In this document: piece by piece, positions 36,092 to 47,396 of the stretch | How the letters are laid out: each line of letters begins with the position of its first letter | Position numbering within the stretch: the stretch's first letter is position 1 | Source of the DNA: Stomoxys calcitrans | Taxonomy: Eukaryota; Arthropoda; Insecta; Diptera; Muscidae | Assembly (NCBI RefSeq): GCF_963082655.1 | Contig: NC_081552.1 | Location: 66,819,465-66,883,464 of the forward strand | Length of the DNA: 64,000 bases | Direction of reading: 5' to 3' | The notes under the pieces: model-generated | Databases searched by the model: none | What the model was told of the DNA's origin: nothing | The model's input: only the letters and a program-made list of their open reading frames with translations | Made by a program: the position numbers and the translations under genes

Positions 36092-37855
36092 TTAATTTTG
36101 GTGGTGGTTCCTATGTTGTATGTTTTGATGTTGGCGGTTATGGTAAGTGAGTTGTCTCCAGTTCGAATAATTTGAAGGTAGTATCCTAGTAGTATTCATG
36201 GCAGGTGGACTCCAGGTTGACGAATTTGTTGGTGGTACCCATGTTGTGTTATTAGAAGGAGGTCTCCAAGTCGATGTGTTGGTGGGTGCGCTCGATGTTG
36301 TATGATTGGATGGTGGTCTCCAGCTCGAGTTGTTAGGGGGGCTCCATGTGGTGTTATTTGATGGTGGTCGCCATGTCGAGTTGTTGGGAGGACTCCATGT
36401 GGTGTTATTAGAAGGTGGCCGCCATGTCGAGTTGTTGGGAGGGCTCCATGTGGTGTTATTCGATGGTGGTCGCCAGGACGAATTGTTGGGAGGGCTCCAT
36501 GTTGTATTAGAGGAAGGGGGACTCCACGTAGTATTATTGGATGGTGGTCGCCATGTCGTGTTGTTGGGAGGGCTCCATGTGGTGTTATTAGATGGTGGTC
36601 GCCATGTCGAATTGTTGGGAGGGCTCCATGTGGTGTTATTCGATGGTGGTCGCCAGGTCGAATTGTTGGGAGGGCTCCATGTTGTATTAGAGGAAGGGGG
36701 ACTCCATGTAGTATTATTTGATGGTGGTCGCCATGTCGTGTTGTTGGGAGGGCTCCATGTGGTGTTATTAGATGGTGGTCGCCATGTCGAATTGTTGGGA
36801 GGGCTCCATGTGGTGTTATTCGATGGTGGTCGCCAGGTCGAATTGTTGGGAGGGCTCCATGTTGTATTAGAGGAAGGGGGACTCCATGTAGTATTATTTG
36901 ACGGTGGTCGCCATGTCGTGTTGTTGGGAGGGCTCCATGTGGTGTTATTCGGTGGTGGTCGCCAGGTCGAATTGTTGGGAGGGCTCCACGTGGTGTTGTT
37001 GGAAGGTGGCCGCCATGTCGAGTTGTTTGGAGGGCTCCAAGTGGTGTTATTAGATGGTGGTCGCCATGTCGAGTTGTTGGGAGGGCTCCATGTGGTGTTA
37101 TTGGCTGGTGGTCGCCAGGTCGAGTTGTTGGAAGGGCTATATGTAGTATTTGAGGAAGGAGTACTCCATGTTGAATTATTTATTGGAGGGCTCCATGTGG
37201 TGTTATTAGCTGGTGGTCGCCAAGTGGAGTTGTTGGGAGGGCTCCATGTAGTATTTGAGGAAGGGGTACTCCATGTTGAATTATGTATTGGAGGACTCCA
37301 TGTAGTGTTATCGGCTGGTGGTTGCCATGTCGAGTTATTAGGAGGGCTCCATGTTGAATTATTGACTGGTGGAATCCATGTGGTATTATTAGATGGAGGT
37401 CTCCATGTCGAGTTATTAGGAGGACTCCACGTCGAATTATTCACCGGTGGTCTCCATGTTGAGTTATTAGAAGGGCTCCAGGTCGAATTATTCACTGGTG
37501 GGCTCCATGTCGTATTATAAGAAGGTGGTCTCCATGTCGTACTATTTGATGGAGGACTCCAAGTCGAATTATTCACTGGTGGGCTCCAAGTGGTATTATT
37601 GGATGGTGGTCTCCAGGTTGAATTATTTGAGGAAGGACTCCAAGTACTGTTATGTTGAGGATGATGATGTCGCCAGGCTTTGTGTTTATCATCATAATGT
37701 CGACTTTTGTCACGATATTTTCGCTCTCCATCATATTCACGATAAGGCTTCCCACTCAAAAATTCTCTGGATTCTCCATGTCTCAAGGGAAATCTGCGCG
37801 CCTCTAAAAGACCAACGCATAGCAGCAAGGCTGCTAAGAATACAGTCGCTTTCAT
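36092..37855 (-). CDS. Secreted sequon-repeat protein, function unknown
   Basis: 587 residues in one exon. Residues 1-19 (MKATVFLAALLLCVGLLEA) form a clear signal peptide. Residues 20-67 are basic and His-rich (RDKSRHYDDKHKAWRHHHPQ). About 58 units of 8 or 9 residues follow, alternating PPSNNTTWS and PPNNSTWR. Almost every unit carries one or two overlapping N-x-S/T sequons, and almost every one ends in Trp. No Cys occurs after the signal peptide, and there is no transmembrane segment or known domain. Three copies of a 60-residue (180-bp) higher-order unit lie at 36481-37020. A TATA box upstream and poly(A) signals downstream support a real transcription unit. Expected product: a heavily N-glycosylated extracellular protein such as a mucin-like, glue-like or salivary component; that role is inference. 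A 404-codon antisense frame (36306-37520) is a shadow of the repeats. Confidence 0.75.
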   Translation of the reverse strand: MKATVFLAALLLCVGLLEARRFPLRHGESREFLSGKPYREYDGERKYRDKSRHYDDKHKAWRHHHPQHNSTWSPSSNNSTWRPPSNNTTWSPPVNNSTWSPPSNSTTWRPPSYNTTWSPPVNNSTWSPSNNSTWRPPVNNSTWSPPNNSTWRPPSNNTTWIPPVNNSTWSPPNNSTWQPPADNTTWSPPIHNSTWSTPSSNTTWSPPNNSTWRPPANNTTWSPPINNSTWSTPSSNTTYSPSNNSTWRPPANNTTWSPPNNSTWRPPSNNTTWSPPNNSTWRPPSNNTTWSPPNNSTWRPPPNNTTWSPPNNTTWRPPSNNTTWSPPSSNTTWSPPNNSTWRPPSNNTTWSPPNNSTWRPPSNNTTWSPPNNTTWRPPSNNTTWSPPSSNTTWSPPNNSTWRPPSNNTTWSPPNNSTWRPPSNNTTWSPPNNTTWRPPSNNTTWSPPSSNTTWSPPNNSSWRPPSNNTTWSPPNNSTWRPPSNNTTWSPPNNSTWRPPSNNTTWSPPNNSSWRPPSNHTTSSAPTNTSTWRPPSNNTTWVPPTNSSTWSPPAMNTTRILPSNYSNWRQLTYHNRQHQNIQHRNHHQN

Positions 37856-37942
37856 ACCGACTCCAGCGAATAGCGACTTTTAACACACCTGCTAAGTTTG
37901 AAGGCAGACGGTTAACTATTTTTGCAAATTTTTTCAGTTGCT

Positions 37943-37949
37943 ATTTTAT
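37943..37949 (-). promoter_or_regulatory. TATA box of the secreted-protein gene
   Basis: TATAAAA on the minus strand, within GTATAAAATAGC, 88-94 bp upstream of the ATG at 37855. A start near 37913 would leave a 5' UTR of about 58 bp, a normal layout for an abundantly expressed insect secretory gene. Confidence 0.6.
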
Positions 37950-37980
37950 ACTTTATTGGGTATTACTTGAACTCATTTGA

Positions 37981-38459
37981 AAAGGCTTATCACTATCAAT
38001 TTCGCAGTCTATTATTAAAATATTAGATATAGATATATTTGTTTTTTCACTTCACTTAATAAGTGATACATCAATAATTGTTAGATTTTTTTTTTTTTTT
38101 TTTTCGTTACTGTAGTATTTATGGCGACTTATCTTTTTTTGATGAATCATAAACAGATATATTGTATTTTGTTGTTGCCAGATTTATTTTTCCGAGAAAA
38201 TTAAATTTGTTCAATTAGTATTTTAGCTTTTTTTGGCTATTCTGGTAATTTCAATTTTTTTTTGATTGTTTCATATTGATTAGTGGGACTTAAGCCAAAT
38301 GAAATGTCTTCCAATGACAATTTTATTTATATCGTCCCACTGGAATTGTTAATCGGCTAAGGATAATGTCCCTAGGTGGTAGATAAGAAAGGATATTGGT
38401 TGGCTGGCATTTCAGCTTGGATAAGTTCTTGGAAGAGATGGAAGTGAAAATTCATCTTA
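37981..38459. other. Upstream intergenic DNA
   Basis: AT-rich, with T-runs at 38085-38104 and elsewhere. No coding and no recognised repeat. It may hold further regulatory sequence for the minus-strand gene, but nothing specific is identified. Confidence 0.4.
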
Positions 38460-38640
38460 ATAAAGTGGATTTAGAACACCTGTAGCGCAGAGATACCAAG
38501 TGGTGTCGCTATGCGGCAAGCCGTTCGGACAAGCCATAAATAAGAAGGTCCCTTACCATTGATCTTAAACTTGAATCGGCTGCACTCATCGATATGAGAG
38601 AAGTATTCCCAGTTCCTTAAAGGAATTTTCTTTCTGAGCA
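38460..38640 (+). mobile_element. LINE 3' UTR relic (tentative)
   Basis: The segment CAAGTGGTGTCGCTATGCGG to CTTAAACTTGAATCGGCTGC and GTTCCTTAAAGGAAT resembles a 3' tail I recall from fly LINEs. It has no coding. The region 38641-39000 to its right holds nothing recognised. Confidence 0.4.
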
Positions 38641-39000
38641 GTACAAAATATTCAGGTTTGAAAGCGATGATAAATATGCAGTATATAGAAGTCGATATTC
38701 GGCATTACGTCGCCATACTATTTGGTACTGAGACCGATTTGAAATACGAATTTTAGGATTTGCTTTCCCGAATGATAGTATCGGAAGGTGGATTCTGTAT
38801 TTGAGGATTCAAGGATTCAGGTAACCCGATTTTCTCAATATTGGTACGTCACTGAGACTGGCGAAATCCTTGAATGGCATTAACAGTCTTCAAAACTCTG
38901 AATTTATGTTAACAGTAAGGCGAAATTTAAGGCCATAGATTCGAGAACAGTTAGATCAAAACACATAATTTCATGAGTTACGTATTTTCGATTTTCGCAT

Positions 39001-39350
39001 TTTTATGCCAAACACGGAAGAATGGGTTATATTCATTTTGTTATTCCATTTGCAACACATCGAAATATGTATTTCTTGATCGTCGTAAAAATCTAAGACG
39101 ATCTAGCCATGTCCGTCCGTCTGTCCGTCTGTCTGTAGAAATCACGCTACAGTCTTTAAAAATAGAGATATTGAGCTGAAACCTTGCACAGATTCTTTTT
39201 GTTTATCCATATGTAGGTTAAGTTCGAAGATCGGCTATGTCGGACTATATCTTGATAAAGCCCCCATATAGACCGATCTGTCGATTTAAGGTCTTAGGCC
39301 AGCTAACGCCACATTTATTATCCAATTTTGCTGAAATTCGGACAGAGAGT
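39001..39350 (-). mobile_element. HINE type B fragment
   Basis: Degenerate hairpin, core TTCTTGATCGTCG, (GTCC)n, then TACAGTCTTTAAAAATAGAG and about one repeat unit. It supplies an intact version of the site into which the HINE at 31816 inserted. Confidence 0.7.
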
Positions 39351-39903
39351 TCTCAACATCTTTTTTCATTACGTCTCAGTTTGGTCCATTTTTCGGGCAA
39401 AATTTCAACAAATATCCTGTAAAGGGAAAATTTCAATAAAATATGTCTCAGGCCCTGGACCTTCTAAATTATTTTTCTAAAGGAATTTTTTGACATAGTT
39501 TCTTAAGACAAAATTAACATTTTCCTAATAACAAAACTTCCCAAAGACAAGATTTCAACGACATTTTTTCTCAACTTACAATGAGTTTCAGTTTTTTTAA
39601 GACAAAAATACAATAATTTTTTTCTGTAGACTCAACTTTAATAAACGTTTTTCTAAACGACTTTTTTTTCTTACTCACGCCTCACGCTCTAAATAATTTG
39701 TTGAAACAAAATTTTAATGTTTTATTTTAATTATTTTAATTAAATAGTAATGAAATTGGTTCTATACAAAAATTTTGAATACATTTTAGTGAAATTAAAT
39801 TTTCTCTTAAGACAAAATTTCAATAAAATTATTTCTAGAATTAGTTCGACAAAATTTGAATGACATTTTTTGTAGGGCCAAGGGCAAAGTTTGGCCTTTG
39901 CCC
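39351..39903. repeat. AT-rich degenerate repeat
   Basis: Recurring words such as AAGACAAAATTTCAATAAAA and TTTTTTCTAAA suggest a decayed tandem repeat with a unit near 30-40 bp. No gene. Confidence 0.4.
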
Positions 39904-40304
39904 GGACTTCTTGAGCCTCTAGAGGTCGCAATTATTATCCAATTTGCCTGAAATTTTGTACTACGGATCCTCTCATGCCCATCAACATACGTGTTTATTA
40001 TGATCTGAATCGGTCTATAGCCCGATACAGCTCCCATATAAATCTATCTCTCTATTTTACTTGTTGAGCCCTCAAAGGGCGCAATTCTTATTCGAATTGG
40101 CTGACATTTTATACAGTTCTCCAACATGTAATTTAATTGTGGTCCAAACCGGACCATATCTTGATATCGCTCTAATGGCAGAGCAAATCTTTTCTTAAAT
40201 CCCTTTTTGCCTAAGAAGAGATGCTGGGAAAGGAATTCGACAAATGCGATCCATGGTGGAGGGTAAGATTCGGCCCGGCCGAACTTAGCACGCTTTTACT
40301 TGTT
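39904..40304 (-). mobile_element. HINE type A 5' portion
   Basis: Two units plus the complete 5' end (palindrome, ACTTGTT). The 3' part is missing. It borders the Helitron at 40305. Confidence 0.75.
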
Positions 40305-42250
40305 CTTACTTTATATGGAACAAAAGTTTCCTTGGAATATTTATTTTGGACAATTAAAAAGCTTTTAGTGAAATACCGTGCTACGAAAATAGTATATCGC
40401 TTGACTGACTGTTTAACAATATAAGTACCTTTATCTGAATCCCATATGATCTTTATTGGTCTACCAATTTAAGTTTGGATGTAAGGTGTACTCCATTCTT
40501 AAAATACTTTATTTCAGTTCGATACTCTCACGATATCTGATTTAGTGGTGTTTTCGGGGGTGAGGTAGTCCCCCAGACACTTGACCCTGAGAAACTATCA
40601 GCATCGTGCTCTTCTCTCAAATACCATTCATTTAAACTACATATTGCCATTGGTTTAGGGAAGTTTGCACGATGAGGCTTCCCCCATACACATCGCCCCA
40701 AAATAGGTTATCAAATTCGTTTTCTAAACTCAAATACCTTTCATTTGAGCCACATATTGGCATGGTCGAAAAATTATTACGCTTTGGGCGTTTTTTTGTA
40801 GAAGGAGTGATGCCCTAAATACATGGACATACATTTGGATGTCAAATCCGTATTCTACTACCAAATACCGTTATTTGAGCCCCATATTGCGACGGTCAGT
40901 AAAAAATTGCTTTTTGTGGGGTATTTTGGGAAAAAATTGGTCCCGAAATTGGGTATCAATTCTTGCTCTACCCCCCAATTCCTTTCACTTAAGCTCCACA
41001 TTGACATGGTCGGTAAATATGCCCGATTTAGGGGTGTTTTGGGGATTGGGGTGGTCCCCCAAACACTAAGCCCGGAAAATATATTACCAACGTGCTCTAT
41101 TCTCATATATCTCTATAAGATTTATTTGAACCCCATATTGCCATTGCCCTCAATATTGGATATCAAATTCGTTTTCTAATCTCATTTAAACTCCTGATTG
41201 CAAAAGTCAGCAAATATGTCCGGTTTGGGGTGTTGGCCCTAAAAACTATAAATATTTAGTTCCACTCTCATTAAGACCCAAATTGTCTTGGTGATCAAAT
41301 ACGTCCTATTTGGGGGTTGTTATGGTGGTGGGACGTCCTCAGACAGTTGGCCCCAAATGTTGATATCAGATACATTTTCTACTCCCAAATACCTTTAATT
41401 TGAGCCCCATATATTCATAGTCGGCAAACATGACCGGCTTGAGGGGTGTTTTGGGGGACGGGTGGCCACTCAGTGAGTTGGCCTTGAAAATACATATCAG
41501 ATTTATGTTCTACTCTAAAAACCCTCTTATTTAAGTCTCATATTGGAAAAGTCAGCAAATACTCCCTATGGTGATGCTGTGGGGGTGGGGTGGTCCAATA
41601 GACGCTTTTCCAGCACATTGATATCAGTTCGCGTTTTACTCCCATAGACCTTTCATTTGAGCCCCATATTGCTATGGTCGTAAATTTGTCCCCTTTGGGG
41701 CATGTTTTTGGGGAGAGGCGGTCCCCCGAAACACTTGGTCCCATATTTGGATATCATATTCAAATTATACACCAAAATGGGCTTAAATACCCCATAATCC
41801 CATGGTCAGTAAATATGTCCTGTTTGGGGGTGTATTGGGGACGGGGTGGATCCCCAGAAACGTGGTCCCACATTTGGATATAAGATTCGTATTCTATTCG
41901 CAAATACCTTTCATTAGAGTCCCATATTGCCATGGTAGGTAAATATGTCCGATTTAGGGGTGTTTTGGGTTTTGGGGTGGTCCCCCTAACACTTTGTCCG
42001 TCAATTGGATATCAGATCCTTTTTTATCCTAAATACCTTTCATTTGAGCCCCATATTGTCGCGATTGGTCTAAATATATGTTTGGTACGTTTTAGGGTGG
42101 GACGGCCCCCCTAGGTAGCCCATCCGAAATTTGGATACAAAATTTTTACTTTGAGGGTACCACATGAGAGCACACAAAATTTCGCTTAAATTGCACCTCC
42201 CATCTCAGAGATCTGGCGTTTCTCAAAATTATAGTAAAGGGGAAACAAAC
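40305..42250 (+). mobile_element. Non-autonomous Helitron
   Basis: Closely matches the reverse complements of 23836-25798 and 49040-51164 (for example CTTTATATGGAACAAAAGTT and GAAATACCGTGCTACGAAAA). Its 3' CTAG end was removed at the HINE border. The other end runs into an AAAC-rich tract at 42245. Confidence 0.7.
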
Positions 42251-42279
42251 AAACAAACAAAAAACCAAACCAAAACAAA

Positions 42280-43768
42280 AACAAGTAAAAGCGTGCTAAG
42301 TTCGGCCGGGCCGAATCTTATATACCCTCCACCATGGATCGCATTTGTCGAGTTCTTTTCCTGGCATCTCTTCTTAGGCAAAAAAGGATATAAGAAAAGA
42401 GTTGCTCTGCTATTAAAACGATATCAAGATATGGTCCGGTTCGGACCACAATTAAATTATATGTTGGAGACCTGTGTAAAATTTCAGCCAATTCGTATAA
42501 GAATTGCGCCCATTGGGGCTCACGAAGTTAAATAGAGAGAGCGATTTATATGGGATCTGTATCGGGCTATAGACCGATTCAGACCATAATAAACACGTTT
42601 GTTGATGGTCATGAGAGGATCCGTCGTACAAAATTTCAGGCATATCGGATAATAATTGCGACCTCTAGGGGTCAAGAAGACAAGATCCCAAATAGGTTTA
42701 TATGGCAGCTATATCAGGTTATGAACCGATTTGAACCTTATTTGACACAGTTGTTGAAAGTAAAAATAAAATACGTCATTCAAAATTTCAGCCAAATCGG
42801 ATAGGAGTTGCGGCCTCTAGAAGCTCAAGAAGTCAAATCCCCAGATCTGTTTATATGACAGCTATATCAGGTTATGGACCGATTTCAACCATACTTAGCA
42901 CAGTTGTTAGATATCATAACGAAAAACGTCGTGCAAAATTTCATTTCAATCGGATGAGAATTGCGCACTCTAGAGGCTCAAGAAGTCAAGACCCAAGATC
43001 GGTGTATATGGCAGCTATATCAGGTTATGGACCGATTTGAACCATACTTGGCACAGTTGTTGGATATAATAACAAAACACGTCGTACAAAATTTCATCCC
43101 AATCGGATAAGAATTGCGCACTCTAGAGGCTCAAGAAGTCAAGACCCCAGATCGGTTTATATGGCAGCTATATCAGGTTATGGACCGACTTCAACCATAC
43201 TTGGCACAGTTGTTGGATATCATAACAAAACAAGTTGTGCAAAATTTCATTGTGATCGGATAAGAATTGCGCACGCTGGAGGCTCAAGAAGTCAAGACCC
43301 AAGATCGGTTTATATGGCAGCTATATCAGGTTATGGACCGATTTGAACCATACTTGGCACAGTTGTTAGATATCACAACGAAACACGTCGTGCAAAATTT
43401 CATCCCAATCGGATAAGAAATGCGCACTCTAGAGGCTCAAGAAGTCAAGACCCAAGATCGGTTTATATGGCAGCTATATCAAAACATGGACCGATATGGC
43501 CCATTTACAATACCAACCGACCTACACTAATAAGAAGTATTTGTGCAAAATTTCAAGCGGCTAGCTTTACTCCTTCGGAAGTTAGCGTGCTTTCGACAGA
43601 CAGACGGACGGACGGACGGACGGACAGACGGACGGACATGGCTAGATCGACATAAAATGTCACGACGATCAAGAATATATATACTTTATGGGGTCTCAGA
43701 CGAATATTTCGAGTAGTTACAAACAGAATGACGAAATTAGTATACCCCCATCTTATGGTGGAGGGTAT
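42280..43768 (+). mobile_element. HINE type A, young, in A/C-rich microsatellite
   Basis: 1489 bp, fifth near-identical copy. It has one C fewer in the hairpin than its siblings (ATACCCCCATC). The left flank (CCAAACCAAAACAAAA) and right flank (AAAAAGAAAAGAAAAC) are both A/C-rich, so it appears to have landed in, or next to, the seed of the AAAAC array. Confidence 0.9.
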
Positions 43769-43774
43769 AAAAAG

Positions 43775-43779
<5 letters not shown>

Positions 43780-43807
<28 letters not shown>

Positions 43808-44352
43808 ACAAAACAAAACAAAACAAAACAAAACAAAACAAAACAAAACAAAACAAAACAAAACAAAACAAAACAAAACAAAACAAAACAAAACAAAACA
43901 AAACAAAACAAAACAAAACAAAACAAAACAAAACAAAACAAAACAAAACAAAACAAAACAAAACAAAACAAAACAAAACAAAACAAAACAAAACAAAACA
44001 AAACAAAACAAAACAAAACAAAACAAAACAAAACAAAACAAAACAAAACAAAACAAAACAAAACAAAACAAAACAAAACAAAACAAAACAAAACAAAACA
44101 AAACAAAACAAAACAAAACAAAACAAAACAAAACAAAACAAAACAAAACAAAACAAAACAAAACAAAACAAAACAAAACAAAACAAAACAAAACAAAACA
44201 AAACAAAACAAAACAAAACAAAACAAAACAAAACAAAACAAAACAAAACAAAACAAAACAAAACAAAACAAAACAAAACAAAACAAAACAAAACAAAACA
44301 AAACAAAACAAAACAAAACAAAACAAAACAAAAAAAAAAACAAAACAAAACA
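43780..44352 (+). repeat. (AAAAC)n microsatellite, about 110 pure units
   Basis: Perfect AAAAC repetition from about 43781 to 44334, then a ten-A interruption and a few more units. All long frames here (KQNKT or FCFVL repeats) are artefacts of a 15-bp reading period. Confidence 0.95.
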
Positions 44353-44932
44353 GAAAGGGGTGGACCCCCAGAAACGTGGTCCCACAATTGGATATCAGAT
44401 TCTTATTCTTCTTGTAAATTCCTTTCATTTGAGTCCCATATTGCCATGGTCGGTAAATATGTCCGATTAAAGGGTGTTTTGGGGCTTGGGGTGATTCCCC
44501 AAGCACTTGGTCCGGCAATTGGATATCAGATATTTTTTCTTATCCTAAATACCTTTCGTTTGAATACCATATTGTCGTGATTGGTCTAAAGGTATGTTTG
44601 GTATGTTTGGTAGGTTTTAGGGTGGGGCAGTCCCCTAAGTACCCCATCCGAAATTTGGATACCAAATTTTTATTTTTAGGGTACTATATGAGAGCACACA
44701 AAATTTCGCTTAAATCGCACCACTCATCTCCGAGATCTGGCGTTTCAGAAAATTAGGGTAAGGGGTAGGGTCCGCCCACCCTTCAGATATCAAAAAATGT
44801 AGTACCCTATTTTCACCACGGGGTCATTATGCACCATCTGTAAAAATTTCAAGAAAATCGTTGAGCCGTTTCTGAGTCTATAAGGAACACACAAACATAC
44901 AAACAAACATAAATTGATTTTTATATATAAGA
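44353..44932 (+). mobile_element. Helitron 5'-side portion
   Basis: Starts GGGGTGGACCCCCAGAAACG and ends AACATAAATTGATTTTTATATATAAGA. It overlaps in content with 41830-42245, so it is a second copy, or the other half of a duplicated one, separated by the HINE and the microsatellite. Confidence 0.65.
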
Positions 44933-44935
44933 TTA

Positions 44936-45723
44936 GCCGTTACAACTTAAAAAGACAAATCTCAAATTGCTGTGTACCAACTGGTAGCCTTAATTTCCAG
45001 GCAATGGACACTGAAAGCAATGGAAACCGGGTTTACCAATTTGACGACAGACGAGTTGTAGCAACAACTGCAGCGGAGTTAATGAGCGCGCCTTCTGTTG
45101 TTTTGTTTTATGGGAGAGTGACTCCCATAGTTTCCACTTCACCGTTCGAATTTGAAATGTCGCCAGCACTTTTGCATCGTATTACACTTTCAATCGAAAA
45201 ACCATTCCATTTCTGATCGACGCGGGTGTCATTGATTCCCACAACAATAGTGCCAAAAAGGGCGAAGATAATTCACAATTATGTAAATTTATTCGGGGCA
45301 TCTGGTCTGTCTTTGAAACAATAGGAAAGGTAAATTTAACATTCTCGATCAACGGGTATTCATTTCAGCATGAATTCTTTGCAGTGAATGTGCCAGTACC
45401 ACCAATAATAGGTATTGATTTCTTATCATTCAATGAAAGCACGATTAACCTGCAAGCTTTACGAATGGAATTTTCGAACGGTTGTGCGAATATTAGTTTA
45501 CGCTGCCAAAATGCCAGCGATACTATTTTCTTGGTTGACACTGTCGAGCTGCCACCACGTTCGGATACTTTAATACGAAATCCGAAACCAGATAGCCACT
45601 CTTTTAAATTCGGTATGATTGAATCATCTCAAATGCATGTCCATTGGAGGGAGTGATGGTAGGACGAACGTTGTTTACATCCGAAGAAGAAACCATTCCC
45701 GTGCGCATAATCAACACAACGAA
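44936..45723 (+). pseudogene. Gypsy-type pol, aspartic protease region
   Basis: Two frames, broken near 45216-45230. The first ends with a segment reading into FLIDAG after a shift, resembling the (F/L)IDTG active site of retropepsins with changes. Later comes PPIIGIDFLSFNESTINL, matching the IxGxDFL motif downstream in Gypsy proteases, and VRIINTT at the edge. In a live element this enzyme processes Gag-Pol. Frameshifts and the altered active site make it defunct. The Helitron at 45724 interrupts it. Confidence 0.65.
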
Positions 45724-45733
45724 TCTTAAATAT

Positions 45734-47371
45734 AACAAGTAAAAGCGTGCTAAGTTCGGCCGGGCCGAATCTTATATACCCTCCACCATGGATCGCATTT
45801 GTCGAGTTCTTTTCCCGGCATCTCTTCTTAGGCAAAAAAGGATATAAGAAAAGAGTTGCTCTGCTATTAAAACGTTATCAAGATATGGTCCGGTTCGGAC
45901 CATAATTAAATTATATGTTGGAGACCTGTGTAAAATTTCAGCCAATTCGTATAAGAATTGCGCCCATTGGGGCTCACGAAGTAAAATAGAGAGAACGATT
46001 TTTATGGGATCTGTATCGGGCTATAGACCGATTCAGACCATAATAAACACGTTTGTTGATGGTCATGAGAGGATCCGTCGTACAAAATTTCAGGCATATC
46101 GGATAATAATTGCGACCTCTAGGGGTCAAGAAGTCAAGATCCCAGATCGGTTTATATGGCAGCTATATCAGGTTATGAACCGATTTGAACCTTATTTGAC
46201 ACAGTTGTTGAAAGTAAAAAGTAAAAATAAAATGCGTCATGCAAAATTTCAGCCAAATCGGATAGGAATTGCGCCCTCTAAAAACTCAAGAAGTCAAATC
46301 CCCAGATCTGTTTATATGACAGCTATATCAGGTTATGGGCCGATTTCAACCATACTTGGCACAGTTGTTGGATATCATAACGAAATACTTCGTGCAAAAA
46401 TTCATTCAAATCGAATAAGAATTGTGCCCTCTAGAGGCTCAAGAAGTCCAGACCCAAGATCGGTTTATATGGCAGCTATATCAGGTTATGAACCGATTTA
46501 AACCATACTTGGCACAGTTGTTGGGTATCATAACAAAACACATCGTGCGAAATTCCATTCCAATCGGATAAGAATTGCGCCCTCTAGAGGCTCAAGAAGT
46601 CAAAACCCAAGATCGGTTTATATGGCAGCTATATCAGGTTATGAACCGATTTAAACCATACTTGGCACAGTTGTTGGATATAATAACAAAACACGTCGTG
46701 CAAAATTTCATTTCAATCGGATAGGAATTGCGCACTCTAGAGGCTCAAGAAGTCAAGACCCAAGATCGGTTTATATGGCAGCTATATCAGGTTATGGACC
46801 GATTTGAACCATACTTGGCACAGTTGTTGGATATAATAACAACACACGTCGTGCAAAATTTTATTCTGGTCGGATAAGAATTGCGCCCTCTGGAGGCTCA
46901 AGAAGTCAAGACCCAAGATCGGTTTATATGGCAGCTATATCAGGTCATAAACCGATTTGAACCATACTTAGCACAGTTGTTGGATATCATAACAAAACAC
47001 GTCGTGCAAAATTTAATCCCAATCGGATAAGAATTGCGCACTCTAGAGGCTCAAGAAGTCAAGACCCAAGTTCGGTTTATATGGCAGCTATATCAAAACA
47101 TGGACCGATATGGCCCATTTACAATACCAACCGACCTACACTAATAAGAAGTATTTGTGCAAAATTTCAAGCGGCTAGCTTTACTCCTTCGGAAGTTAGC
47201 GTGCTTCCGACAGACAGACGGACGGACGGACGGACGGACATGGCCAGATCGACATAAAATGTCACGACGATCAAGAATATATATACTTTATGAGGTCTCA
47301 GACGAATATTTCGAGTAGTTACAAACAGAATGACGAAATTAGTATATCCCCCATCTTATGGTGGAGGGTAT
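45734..47371 (+). mobile_element. HINE type A inside Helitron 5' end
   Basis: 1638 bp, about eight units, short (GGAC)n at 47217-47240. The flanks TCTTAAATAT and AAAAATCAATTTG rebuild the Helitron start, with no target duplication. Confidence 0.85.
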
Positions 47372-47396
47372 AAAAATCAATTTGTGTTTGTTTATA

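Noticed and set aside
36306..37520. 404-codon plus-strand frame with GGLHVVLFDGG repeats
   Set aside because: Antisense shadow of the sequon-repeat gene. The minus strand has the signal peptide, TATA box and poly(A) signals; the plus frame has none.
43553..44518. Frames of 200-320 codons with KQNKT or FCFVL repeats on both strands
   Set aside because: Pure translation of the (AAAAC)n microsatellite, open in all frames for lack of stop codons.
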